A program made the position numbers and the translations under genes. Shown here piece after piece: positions 38,401-50,692 of a stretch of 64,000 bases of DNA. The first letter of the stretch is position 1. The number at the start of each line of letters is the position of its first letter. Origin of the DNA: Epiperipatus broadwayi (taxonomy: Eukaryota > Onychophora > Udeonychophora > Euonychophora > Peripatidae); NCBI GenBank assembly GCA_028023455.1, contig JAQFVV010006341.1, positions 2,170,001 through 2,234,000 on the forward strand. The letters are read 5' to 3'. The notes beneath the pieces are model-generated. The model was not told the origin of the DNA. It saw nothing but the letters and a program-made list of their open reading frames with translations, and did no database searches.

Positions 38401-40379
38401 AACTACTCAATTCATACCGATCAATTTTGGCTGATCAACCCAATTTAATCTCCACGCATATGAGACCACAGCATGACTTACTTTCTTCCAAACGGTGTGT
38501 GAACAGCAGGGTATTCTACTGACTGTTCAACTTGCGCAAACAACAAATTCTTATTTATTTATTTCTTTATATTTTACTTTTTTTCTTGATAATAATTCTT
38601 ACTATATTTTATGTCACACATATATATTTGTTAATAAGAGTAGATAAGTTAGCTACTAGAAATTTAAAAAGAAAAAAAGATTGATTTAGTTAAATGTCGA
38701 AATTACTTTTGATTTTTTTTTTATAGTAAGAGAAAGGGAGGGGGGTGCATAAAGAAATGCGTCTCTTTCTCTCTTTAAGCTATATATTGTAATACGTTAA
38801 AATGAATTATAAACTTAAAAAAAGAAATGAATTGTAAACTTGAAAAAATGAATTATACACTTGAAATAAAAAATAAATGAAATACTGTATATAATATAAA
38901 AAACAATATGACTGTACAAATAGAGGTGTGGAAATATACTGGACTAATTAAATTCCACAAACAAAGAGGAATGGATCTGAAAGAAAAGTTCTTTTATAAT
39001 TATAGTTCGACTAATTAAACCTACATTCTTTCCACTAATTAAAGATATGTTCGTTCCACTGATAAGAATTCGTTGGAAATTAGTAAGAATTAATTTAAAA
39101 AATTTACAAAAAACTATGGACAAAAGAAAGAAAAGAATTACACTTATCTAGATCATTATGAGTAGAGAATTCAGAGAAGCAGCAGCAAAAAAAAAGAAAG
39201 GAGAGAAGTGCACGGCTAGTGATGTTAAGGGGACGTGGGTTCGTATTCGACCCGTCTCACCATTGACGATGAATAACAGCTATGCCTGACCTGCTAGATA
39301 GACCGCCACTTCTGTAGATGAACGACCTAAAATCTACCTAAATAACCAAGAAGAACTAAGGACTGAGGCGAGAAAATAAAATCATATTCAGAGAGGGACC
39401 AATCCAGCCGACAGTTTGTGAAGGACATACCATCTCTACAAAAAAAGGGGTGATCTCCCACTGGACGGTAATGAGCGCTCGGAAGGAATGCCAATGAAAA
39501 TAACCGCAAAGGAAAACCAAGATAATCGTAATCGTTAAGCATGCATGCACTTTCTGTTTTTAAATTTTCGTAAATAAAAAAAGGAAAGAACTAGACAATA
39601 AGCACTAATTTCGGAAGGAATAATCTTGATAGATATAGAACACTGCCCAACAGAACTTCAGGAGAGCTTAATACGTAACTTTAATATTCGATGTATTTAT
39701 TCTATTTTATTGTTGCTATGTATTGTATATAACTGTGTCTGTATTTTATATAAGTGTGTGTGTTATTAAACATATTTATTATTCTTAAATTGCTTAGACT
39801 TGCTTTATTCTCCTATCACCAAGCTATGGGAGGGAAAAAAAATCTGTTAATTTATTGATTAAAGGGTAAAGTTAATTTTAATGCATTCATGTGCTGCTTG
39901 TTTGTGATAATCTCAAAATTATAAAAAATAAATAGCAAGCGCTGGACATTTGTTAAATTTCTTAGAAATAGTTTGCTTTGTTCAGCAGCCGAGAGTTCTT
40001 GATCAGGAAAAATAACGCCGAGATAATATGTTCGTATTGCTTCGGGGTTCAGTCAAGGGTACAGATACGAAGTTAAATTTGTAACTGTATTTGCTCTCTG
40101 CTTGTATTGTAACGTCAGGTATCACCAAGATATAACAGATGGTCGAATATAAATAAATAAGAAAACAAAGGTTGAACTAATAAAATTTTGATAATAAAAT
40201 TTAAAGGTTAAAGGAAAGAGATAAGAATTTATTCCGTCAATAGCAAATTGATATAATTAATACAAAAAATAATTAATATCCATATCCGTTACAATTGAGG
40301 GCCAGTCTGAGATATTCGGCGATAGCTAATTGATATGTAATAAATGAACCAATTAAAATATCTAAAACCATTACAATAT
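35434..40379. mobile_element. Palindromic LTR-like element with 4-bp flanking repeats
   Basis: Left arm 35438-38202 (minus the LINE at 36286-37289) and right arm 38615-40375 are inverted copies of each other, each about 1.76 kb and clearly similar along their whole length. A 412-bp unique centre separates them. Outer ends read TGTAACG (35438) and ATTACA (40375), flanked by ATAT on both sides (35434-35437 and 40376-40379). In the centre, 38203-38229 ends CGTTACA. So 35438-38229 alone would form an LTR-like unit, TGTAACG...CGTTACA, of about 1.79 kb without the LINE. No gag or pol survives. It could be inverted LTRs of a rearranged LTR element or a foldback transposon. Confidence 0.8.
36286..37289 (+). 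mobile_element. 5'-truncated LINE inserted in left arm
   Basis: A frame open to 37168 encodes the C-terminal half of a non-LTR retrotransposon ORF2. It reads WKGVAVAGLTYGNDALY (the post-RT WK-x-x-x-P/A...YG region), EMGWSSF, and the zinc knuckle FCKLCKEGIENIRHLLIEC (CxxC...HxxxxC). A short 3' UTR ends in TACATTACATCACATCACAT. Limits are set by comparison with the uninterrupted right arm of the host palindrome: arm sequence stops after AACGATTAC at 36285 and resumes at CTAGGTTTTCC at 37290. The frame is undamaged, so it is a young insertion. The upstream ATG at 36263 belongs to the arm, not the LINE. Confidence 0.85.
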
Positions 40380-41936
40380 ATAACGCAAATACGTAAAATT
40401 ATATTATCGTGCCTTAAAAATAGATAGCGTCTATTTGCATATCTATACAACCCAGTTCTCAAATTTAGTATTTCAAATATACTATTTAGGAACTAACTTA
40501 ATTAGTAACCTAGTTTAAGATTATCATCTGTGTCTCAACATATATAAATCTAAGGAGAACAAAGCATATTTGCGTGGGTAATTACGAATAAAACATTAAA
40601 ATATGTTTTGATTTATATTTCTGTGGCTAGTTCCTATGATGTACAAGTTACATATATAAATAGTTATAATTCATAACTAGAATTAAGCAAATTACAATTT
40701 TAACTAGAGAATGACTGATTATTGTAATATTAATACTCAAAATTTAATCAGTAAAATAATAACATGAGCTCGAAATAGCGAGTGAGAAAAATAATAATTC
40801 AATTTAATATTTATTATTGCGAAGATTTGAAATTATCTTCGCATAGTGATAAGTTAAAATTATACTTATAAATATTTGCAGTTTCGAGTTATTTGGCATA
40901 TTAAATACATATAATATCAAAATGATAAAACTATACAATAAATTGGATAGATTAGAAATAGGCATAAAAGACCACAGAAAATTATACATTTAGTTTAAAA
41001 TAGATTATTAAAGTTTTACATTTTAACAGAGAATTCAATATCACAAGTTTTACAATCAGACAAGATTTAAACATTAGCATTTAACAGTTTTCTTTGCAGA
41101 TTAGGAAAGGTGTTTGGAAAAGGCAGATTTAATAAATAGCTAGCTTTTAAAAGAAAGAATTGAAAGTCACAGTTTATGAACAGAACTGTGAAAAAAAATT
41201 TATCAATTTACCAGTCCGTTGTTTTTCATTGCAGTTCTGGAGCACTTGGGAGATAAGTTGCCACTTTTGGCGATGATTTAAAGTTAATGGAGGTTTTTCC
41301 ACGGGCAGCTTTGCTGGTGTATGGCATTATATTTTATCGGACCAAAGTTCTTTTCCATTCACCGCAAGGAGAGAGGCGGTGAGCGATTGCCTGCTCTACT
41401 CTGTCATTTTAAAGGTGAAATGAACGTGGGTCCTGTTTACAATTCACTTATTATATATATGATCGATTCCTTGGCAATAAAACTTTATGTATTTATACTT
41501 CTCTAACTCCGGCCACCTGTTTATTTTTACAAGCTTGTCCGCATTTGTTTATTTTAGAAAAGTATATTTAATAACTACAACTAGTAGAAAAACCCATTTA
41601 TTTATTTTAGAAAAACATTTTTAATTATGACAACTAATTTAGATTTTGTTTTTCTACTCTTTTCTTCATGTTTATTGTGACAATGGTATAAAATTCTGTG
41701 AATTTTGTTATTAACATTATCATAAATGCTTTTAATTATTGTGGATTAAAAGGCCAAAAAATAATTGTTTCTTCAACTACAATTGGGGTTTTTATATTTA
41801 ACTTCAAATAAAAGCGTAGAATGTTAAATCCTTTGCTATAAAAATTAATGATTAATTTCTGGACTCTGCATGCTTTTATTTCTCATTTCAGTCCAAATAA
41901 TATTTTTATTATAAAATATTTTATATATGTATTAAA
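40380..41936. other. No supported gene
   Basis: A/T-rich. A strong acceptor-like TTTTTCATTGCAG ends at 41234, followed by a short open stretch (LEHLGDKLPLLAMI, then stop). This could be a terminal exon but has no other support. Confidence 0.35.
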
Positions 41937-42069
41937 GTTTTTAGTGTTTTTTTTTCCTCATATGTCATAGCATCAGACAGGAAGCGAACCCGGTAACCCA
42001 GGACAACTGTTTGTAAAGCAGCTGTCGCTGACCTCTCGACCACCAATGCTTGACAGGTTTTTAGTGTTT
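41937..42069 (-). mobile_element. Retroposed tRNA-like element (mini-SINE) with TSDs
   Basis: Perfect 13-bp direct repeats GTTTTTAGTGTTT (41937-41949 and 42057-42069) flank it. Read on the minus strand it has a 7-nt leader, an 80-nt tRNA-like body (42049-41970), a 14-nt trailer and a short A tail against the target duplication. This is the anatomy of LINE-mobilised retroposition. Confidence 0.8.
41970..42049 (-). tRNA. tRNA-like pseudogene, Val(TAC)-like anticodon
   Basis: 80 nt. The acceptor strands GCATTGG and CTGATGC pair over seven positions (two G.U). The D stem is GTC/GAC and the A box TGGTCGAGAGG. The anticodon arm has TTTACAA in the loop, giving TAC if the seven-base loop is used. 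The B box is GGTTCGCTTCC. The stretch GTCCTGGGTTACC makes the variable region long, and the T stem is imperfect. The A box looks Ser/Leu-like while the anticodon arm looks Val-like, so I treat it as a tRNA-derived pseudogene rather than a working tRNA. Confidence 0.6.
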
Positions 42070-45000
42070 GCACAGAAAATAAAAGCTTTTATCATAAAAT
42101 ATCTTTTTATATATTGGAAACAGAATAAATTTGATTGCAAGTGGAATTAGTTGTATTACAGAGATGCATGATCAAAAAAAAAAGTTTAAATAAATCTGCC
42201 GATTGATTAATAAATTTATACAGTACCATATGGGTATGTGAGTGCATATTTAACATATATGTGAACTAAATTATACTGTTTTAAAAAACTAAAAGAAAAT
42301 ATATCTCTACAGTTACTCATGCTATTAAATATTTAATAAAAGAAAATTAGTTTACACATTTTATAATACTATCAAATATTTTATAAATGAAATGTAGTTT
42401 ATAAAATTAAAATAGATAAAATGATAATTCATATTATGTAAGGAAAGAGAGAAAAATTGGTTTTGGTGCAAGAAAATGCCAGGTAGATAGAATTAAAAAA
42501 AAAAAATTTGCCTTTTCTTATAGTAAATTGAATGGTAAACCTAAATATATTATTAAATATTATAAGGCAGTAAAATTAAAAAAGTTAGAGAACAATTTTC
42601 AAAAATTGGTCATGATTTTTTTTCTATGTATCTTTAACTGTAAATAAAATTTTAAAAAACTTTATATTGTAAGTATGAAAACAGGGAGAAGATAAGAAGA
42701 GAATGGTTACTTATCTATTCAGCCACACCAAATTGTAATCGAGTAAACCAAGGGGAGAGAAGAGCAAAAAAGAGAGAGAGATAACAGGGCACCAAATTGT
42801 AATTTTAACAGAACGGCTGCTGTACCAATTCGATGGAGTTATAAATTTACAAACAATTTTCAAAATAATTTTAACTTGTAAAATATCTAGATTTAATTCT
42901 CTTCTTAAATTAAATGGTTTCTTAAATCAAGCCAGTCAAATTATAACTCAAAAAAGGAAATGAACTGATTTGGCTATCATGTACTTGTAAATAACATTCA
43001 CGTGAATCAAACACAGCTGTTTTACATCTCACAAGAATATTAATTACAACACCAATCCTTATTCGCTCATGCTTAGGGTTCTATAATTTCTTTGGTAACC
43101 GATGTTATGAACACTGAGAATTATATTAATAATAAACATTCTAAAATATTACCAATCACTCATAACACTTTAATGTCCTCAGTATTCCCCACATAAATCA
43201 TCCACATCATAGTTACAATTAATTTATTTCTTGATACTAACTTCTCTACATTCTCCTCTTCCACTAAACTTTTCTATCTTTAACTTCTCTACACTGTTGT
43301 ATTATCATGATCAGATATACACAGAATAAACAGTCTTATTGATTTAATTAACTTCTAATACCACATTAATTCTATAACGATAAGTTCATGAGCTCTCAAT
43401 TCAAAATTGGAAAAATATAGTCTCAGGGTTCAAATCAGAAATGCAAAATTTCTATTGGAGATTTACGAATTTATTGTAGACCAATGAATGTAATCCCAGC
43501 AATATAACTTAAGTAGACATATGCTTGATCTCTGAGCTAATATCTACTTTTCATTAACCAATAATAATAATAAAATCTTATAAATTACTAAACAGTTAAT
43601 TAAAATAGAATACTCTACCAACTTTAAATTTTGAACTAGATACTATCGACTAGGAGCACATTCAAACAACAGGAGTGGAAAAAGGGATTTTATGTCCACT
43701 CAAGATATTAGTCACAACACAAAATAAATTTATGAAAACGAAAATAATAATTAATTTAAAAATAAATCTCCTTCCAGATGTTTGCAGTGTAACCATAATA
43801 ATTTGTAAAAGAAGTTATGAATGTTCTTTAAAGCAAATTTCAGACTTCAGCAGAAAATATCAATTTAATAATCAAACTTTTGCAATGTGTCTGTACTGGA
43901 ATAAGCATTAAAACATTTATTTAAAATTGCATATGATTAAGATCCAACAGCCAAAGTTTAATTAACACATAACATTTATTAACAAATCAAGTTATAAACT
44001 ACAAAATTTTAATTTAACACAGCATCGTAGCAATCCGATTAACAAACAAAATATTTACAGTGGATTTATAATCGTTACGGAGAATATGATCCCTCTTTAG
44101 TGCTAAATAAGACAATTCTATATAGCATACCTCTATCAATTTCTAGCTGTACATCGACTTAAATAAAATATATATATCTCAACCAGTTATATTTTGCTGG
44201 TTTAGAAACATTTCCCTGGGAGGCAAGCCTAAATAACTATTTAATATAATAGCTCTTAAAATCAGCAAATTATAAAATAACTTTTAATTAATTCTACTTA
44301 TCGAAAGAAATATATGCCTCTTGATGCTACTGACTTTACAAACCAAATATCATAAATTGTTTCAGTAATTTTTAACAGTCACACTGATCTAACTAACCAC
44401 TCAGGTTTAAATTTACAACTTTAGTTACCCCTTTAAATTGTAGCTTGCCTTTTCGTTGCATATCTTAACTTTATAACTCTAAACTAACTAATTATTCTAG
44501 AGGTCATACTCATGCACTTACATCTATGTCCCAACATGAGTAATCAACCATTAATCTTACAATTCCAGTGCGACTTGCATCTGTTACGAGCTGGTTATGA
44601 TGCACACTGCTTATTTAGGCTTTCAACATTAACCATAAATTTTGCATGCTGATCGGTCTTATAAATGATGGTCGTTATACATCAATTCTCAATTCACACT
44701 TAATTAAAAGTGCCCTAAAGTAGGTAATACACTTCAATAGGAATTACATAATGACCAACCATAAAATTAACAAATTCTTATACAAAGATATGGCTACAAA
44801 ACATATATCTGTAAGGAAAATAAGCCTACAAAGCAATATATCTGTGATAGCATGAACCCGGGGCGCTCCTACTCTGAGGGCTATAAGATATTTTAGGACT
44901 CAGTCGCTACATATATAAATATGGACATGCACCAATCACTATGACAACTATAACCTAGAATATATCTCTTATGGAGTATTGATAATGGAGCTGAAGATAC

Positions 45001-46502
45001 ACCCTTGATCTCCTAATACATTATTAAAATATTTAATACTGATAATCATGAGAGAGCAATGCTCATCCTCAACCCTCAAAGCAGTAGCATATCTTGAACA
45101 AACATGGACATTCACAAACATCACTTAATCTCGAGAGAACAGGGTTTGAAATCTCACTAAATACTATATTGATGTATAAAACCGATAATGCCGCAATAGT
45201 CTAATACAACCGGAATAATAAGAAAAGAAAAATTATCTAAGCCTTAAATAATTACAAAATAAAAAATGTGCATCACTTTTCAACATATAACAATTATATT
45301 TAAATCTCTTATCATCTAGGACATAGTAATATCAAAATTTTAAGACTACATAAGCAATAAAAAGAGTATAAATAATATCAATATTTACTTGTAAGCATAA
45401 AAAAAAAAATTGTATATCTGTGAACCTCTCATGTAAACATATCAAACTTTCAAACAGACAAGTTATTCATATTACAGTAGCATCGAAATTAAATTATAAC
45501 GATATACAATGAAGAAAGCATATTTTACCCTACTATAACTTAAACTTAATACCGGGTATATTCAGTAATGTATTTTAAATAATAAACACTAAAATAAAAT
45601 AAGCTTTCAATACACATAATAAATCAATGAATAATAAAAGAAAGAAAAAAATTATACTTAAAAATCTTTAGCACAGTCCATGATTCACGATCTTTCCATT
45701 CACTGCGACAATTTAGCATGATCATCCTCCTTATGATCACTTAAAAGTTAATCCGCACATATTATAGACATGCACACATGACAGTATCTAAATATAAAAA
45801 CACATCAATGGCCATAATTCCTTAATTCAAGATTATCCAAAATAGCACTCTTGTTTGGTAGCATTTTTAAATGTAGAATGTTTTTACGAGGCAGCTGCAC
45901 TATTCTTTACGATCCTCAGTAGTTTGCACATATTTTCTTTGTGAAACATTCAATATTAAAAACAAAATCACTTAATCTAAAGTTGATTATCAAAATTACT
46001 CATAAGTTTAACAGCACTCCAAGGAACTCAGTCATTCCATGGTATTATAAGTTTAGCAATTTCATTTTAGATATACAATAAATTTTACGATTTCATTTAC
46101 GACTTTCACTTATTCAATTTTCTTTTCCCAATTAAATAAGTCAATTATTTTATATAGCGCGAGGTTTATAAACTGTAATATTTAAACAGCATTAAACTGT
46201 TGCACATGCGCTTTGGATTTTAACTATATAAAATGAATGAATACTAACATTTCAAATACATGATAAAGTCAGTTATTTAGGTATATTTTAAAATTTCTCT
46301 CATACAAGAAAGTTTTTCTTTCGCGATAGAAAATGTAAATATGGAAAGTTTGATCCACACTCTGAAATATTTTAACAAAAATACAAAATTATAGCTAATG
46401 TTCGCATTTAAGTCTTTTCCTTCAATTTCTTAAATAAAGCCATTCCAATATTTTACATAATAAAACAGTTTTAACAAAATAAATATCGAAGAAAGATAAT
46501 AC
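42070..46502. other. No supported gene in 4.4 kb
   Basis: A/T-rich, mostly without open frames. The patch at 44830-45010 is slightly G+C-richer and unassigned. Confidence 0.4.
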
Positions 46503-46601
46503 CTGTGATGCTTCAGGTTGGGAAGATTGGCGAGTCTGTTTCAGATGCACCATCCGTTGACCTAACGTACAGAAATTTGCCATCCTTGGGATCCGATTCA
46601 T
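46503..46601 (-). CDS. Candidate first coding exon, possible mitochondrial leader
   Basis: In an otherwise A/T-saturated region, a balanced-composition segment has an ATG at 46601. It is open for exactly 33 codons to a donor-like CAG|GTATTA at 46503/46502. The peptide starts MNRIPRMANFCTLGQRMV and has many Arg/Lys, no acidic residue until Glu30, and an amphipathic look, as in mitochondrial targeting sequences. A second frame (ATG at 46627) is open for 38 codons and stops before the donor; it could be an upstream ORF or the true reading. A G+C-rich candidate promoter lies 1.6 kb upstream. No downstream exon or family was recognised, so this is a suggestion only. Confidence 0.3.
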
Positions 46602-48120
46602 GATTGATTTCGGGAATGAATGCGTACATGATTTATGTCAACATAATTATAAAACTTAGTACAATTTTACTTTCACTACCAGTTTTAACAAAATATTAGA
46701 TTAGAAGCTGGAACCATGCCGAAGAATACAAAAATCCACCGGACAGTATAATAATTGTCACACATCTTCAAACCCACCTTCTTGACCATTCACCCTTGTC
46801 ATTAAATTTTGATTGATTATTACATCCAATTTTGACAATAATTACTCACCCTACTAAATGACCACATGATTTACTTGAGAATTTCCCAGTTTTAAATTGT
46901 ATAAAAAAAAAATCAGGATACAATTGTAACAAACTGAAATGGATTTTCATAATTTAGAATAATGGGTTTAATTTCACTTAAAATTTTATGACTGAATATT
47001 ACCAGATATTTATTTGAAATTAATGAAAAATTGTAGTCCTTTCAATTTGCTTTCAAATGACACCTTACAAGAGACAAGAAAATTTATAACTGTCCCAATA
47101 TATAAAATTTCTTTTATACTACCATGCACACTTAGTCATACACTAATAGTCTTTCTAACTATAGGAATTATAGCTAGCACTAAACCTATTAAACAATACT
47201 AAATTTTACAGATTTAATCATATAAATTGATTACTGAATTGTATACAACTATTAGCAAGCTAAAATTAACGATATAAACTGACATCGATCTCTTTCAATT
47301 ATCTACATTGTTTTACCAAATAAATATTACTTGTCGATCTTAACACTTAGCCCCCTTCTACTTTTCAGGTACTACACTCAATCTCAACAGTTAAAACGAC
47401 TTTAAATTTACTATGCGTTAAACTCTAAACTACCTACACACATTTAAACCCAACTTATACATTAATTTTTCTTTAAATACTCGATTTCTTTATACATTAT
47501 ATGTCTACCACAAGCTTTTTGATCCCTCTAATTAGTCTAAACTACTGTTATTTGCAAATTCTTTAATTTACCAGATTTCTTCTGTGAGAAAATTTTTTTT
47601 CTTTATTCAAAACTGCATCTGTCATGAATTCAACTAGCTTTGGCCAAAGCTAAAGGTTACAATATATATAATCATTTATAAAATAAGATAAGAAATAAAG
47701 AAAATATTTTAATAAATTATTCTGATATAAATAAATACAGACTTCATTACATGTTAAGTGTTAAAAAAAAATGTTTTGAAAACTATAAATGGGTCTTAAA
47801 AAAAAAATGACAATAGTCTAGTCCAAGTCTTGGCTCAAGAAGAAAACTACAAATTATTTCCATGAAAATAGGAAATCACTGGTTAAAAACATTTCCTTCA
47901 AGAGTAATTTGGATAGATATACCTTGCAGATTGTTTTCAAGTATTTTTCAATACTCCATCCCCCACAGCAAGTGTGATAACATTAACTAGGGGAAGACTA
48001 TTTAATATGGTGTAACTGGCCGCTTCTTCTTCCGTTCATATAGGGATTGCGAACTCCGAAACAAACATGATATAGCGTAAAGCTTTATTTATTTTCTTAT
48101 ATCGATAGCTATTCATTATC
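46602..48120. other. No supported gene
   Basis: A/T-rich. If the candidate exon at 46503-46601 is real, this would be its 5' UTR and intron. Confidence 0.35.
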
Positions 48121-48250
48121 AACACAAGGGGGCGCCAGATACGATGATTGAATTTACAATTTAATTTCTCGCATCACCTTACGTCATATCAAAGCGATTT
48201 CGAAGTCTAATCCCCGCCCATAAGCTCAAACTCCCAGCATGGACCAATAA
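48121..48250. promoter_or_regulatory. Candidate TATA-less promoter with CTCF-like motif
   Basis: A short unbiased-composition island. ACACAAGGGGGCGCCAG at 48122-48138 resembles the CTCF core. TTACGTCA at 48179-48186 is a CRE/ATF-type site. CCCCGCCC at 48212-48219 is an Sp1/KLF-type box. CCAAT at 48244-48248 is an NF-Y box. Clustering of such sites in otherwise A/T-rich DNA suggests a promoter. Direction is unknown; the nearest candidate is the minus-strand exon at 46.6 kb. Confidence 0.35.
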
Positions 48251-50665
48251 GGGTCACTCAGGGTCGCGAAGAAATTGTCTCAAAAATATCCTTCTGGTAA
48301 AAGACACAATAACAACCAACGGAGAAGAAGATTGGTTGATTTACAGATCGGTCAAATATTGGGCCTATTTTATTTGCAACTAATACGAAAGTTTGATTTA
48401 TCGTCCTTATACAAAAAAATTAGAACTTATAATATCATCCCCCCTATCATATAATCCAATAGAATTACTCATACTAGCTTTATTGATATTTTTTATACTT
48501 ATTAATAATAGGCCCTCCCAACTCTTAAGTCTATCTTAACTACATAGTAAATAAACATGTGACTTACCAGATGAAACTTAAAGAAATAAACAAAACGAAA
48601 AAATAAGAAAAACAAATTTAAAAGTAAAATAATTAACCGCATGAATAAATGCTGATTATAATAAAAGAAAATATATTTTAATTATAGAGAATGATTTGAG
48701 GAATGCTCGACTTGGTTAAAATAAAAAAAAAGTTTATTGAATATAAAAAATGAAAAAAACATTAATTGATTGCTTTATTTGCACGCACATACACACATTC
48801 TCACACTCGCACAGAAAAGAACATATTATGCATAATAAACATGGATGATATAATATACTTCATTCTTTACATTTGAAATTAAATATGTTTTATAATTTAT
48901 TCAAAGAAAACAATAATTAGGATCAAAGTTCATAACAGGAAAAGTCCTAAGATTTAAATATGAGGAACTATATTTGATATTTTATTTCAAAGTTGAGGTT
49001 AAAAATATTAAGATTCAAATATGAGGATTACGGATCATTTATATTTTAATTTACAAAGGTGAATTTAATTAGTTAGGAGATGCCTTTAAAGTCTCGAAAA
49101 GAATGAATGGGAACATAAAAGAAATAAAGTGTTTACCTAGGATTTTCGTGTCTTCTCTGCTTCTAATTTGGCGAGGGTTCGAACCTGTTGGATTGTTTCC
49201 ATAATAAATGGTTATTCATTTTATATAAGTTCAGTATAGTATGTTTGGACGATTCTTATATGTTAAGCGGAACAATGTTCTTGGACTGATTGGAGTACGA
49301 TGTTTGGACGGCAATGTTGTTGATCGTTCATAGCTGTGGAGATGTTCTGGCGGCGGAGCGTCGATCAATCACTGAGGGGTTTCTTAGCCCATCATGACGA
49401 TCGACGCTCTAAAGGTTAATTTCACAGCGGTCATATTGGATAGGCCGGATAGCAAAAAAGAAAGTTCTAGTTGTAGCTTCCGGAAGAATTTAAAAAATTA
49501 TAAGCGTAAGCAAGAACAAAACAAAGCATGTAAAAACTGTAACCGAGTGCTGATCAAGACAAAGACTAAGACTCATATTTATCTGGGTTGTTTATTATCT
49601 TAGGATCCAATCTCCACCCAGAGTTCAATATTCTCTGAGTTGTCGTTGGGGTCCGTGTCCTACGTAATGTTCATTCAATCCGTATGCTTGAGGCAATCTT
49701 AGTTTTAGGCAATCTCACATTGCAATCTCAGTTAGAAACAATTCATACTCATTCACACCTTTTTTATGCATACATGCGTGTATGTTTTAAGATAACAATT
49801 TAATTTACATTAGTTTAAAAGTCGAGCATTTAATCTCAAAATCACCTCTATAAGCTTTTAACTTTCGCTATATTTATAATTTGAAATAAACCCCTTTTTA
49901 ATTACCCCCGCGGCATATACAAGTAGGAATTACTTATTGAGATTTAAATATGGCATATTAGTAATATTTTATATTTTTATTTTTTAGAGGATATTATTAT
50001 AATAGATTATTTGAAAGCCTTAAATTATTTAATCAGAAATATTAACATTTTATTTTATAGTGTATTTTTATAAAGCATTGAAAGAAAACTACATTTATTT
50101 TTATCATAAATTGAAAGTAAATAAAAAAGAGTATTTACATTGCTTGTGTGTGTGGGTATATACATGTACTGACTTTGTCTCGGTACAATGGCTAGCTAAA
50201 AAGTTTTAGCCACGCCAGTCAAAAGATCTGAACTATGCAGTCATATTCAAAGAGGAATGTTGAACTTGTATATAGTACGACCATTGTCTACATTAAAGAA
50301 AAAAACTATCATAAGGAAAGTAAACTCTGCTATAAGACTTACCGTATACACTATCATCATCAATACCTGAAAAGGACAATTACCATCAGGACTGGATTGT
50401 TAAAGACTTGTTTGCATATATAGTAAACATGACAGCTGCAGAAAACCATGGTTTAAAATTTAAAGTTAAGAGATTTGATAAGATCTTATCTTTATAGTTA
50501 ATCATAAACCCTTAAGTTTTAATATTTAATTTTTTCTTATTTTCGATGTTTTGTATTGTATTTATCTGGTAATAGTTGCAAAAATATAAAGTAAGCTTTC
50601 TATTGAAAAAACTTGGCATTTGAAGATTAATTTTAAATTGAATCTAGAAAAAATAAAAAATACTT
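48251..50665. other. No firm gene; G+C-richer block at 49130-49620
   Basis: A 69-codon open frame at 49394-49603 starts MTIDALK and is Lys/Arg-rich, with a CKNC pair. ATGACGATCGACGCTCTAAAG ends in AAG|GTTAAT, which could be a splice donor instead. I recognise no family. The rest is A/T-rich and would lie in RIC3 intron sequence if that gene extends this way. Confidence 0.3.
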
Positions 50666-50692
50666 TTAGAATAATTATCATCATCATCATTA

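Noticed and set aside
39327-39550. Minus-strand open frames in the right arm
   Set aside because: They lie in the non-coding LTR-like arm; the same sequence in the left arm is not conserved as a frame.
41235-41282. Terminal exon after a strong acceptor
   Set aside because: Only about 14 codons before a stop, no upstream exon found and no homology recognised.
49171-49182. GGTTCGAACC motif as tRNA
   Set aside because: Palindromic restriction-site-like match without acceptor or anticodon stems.
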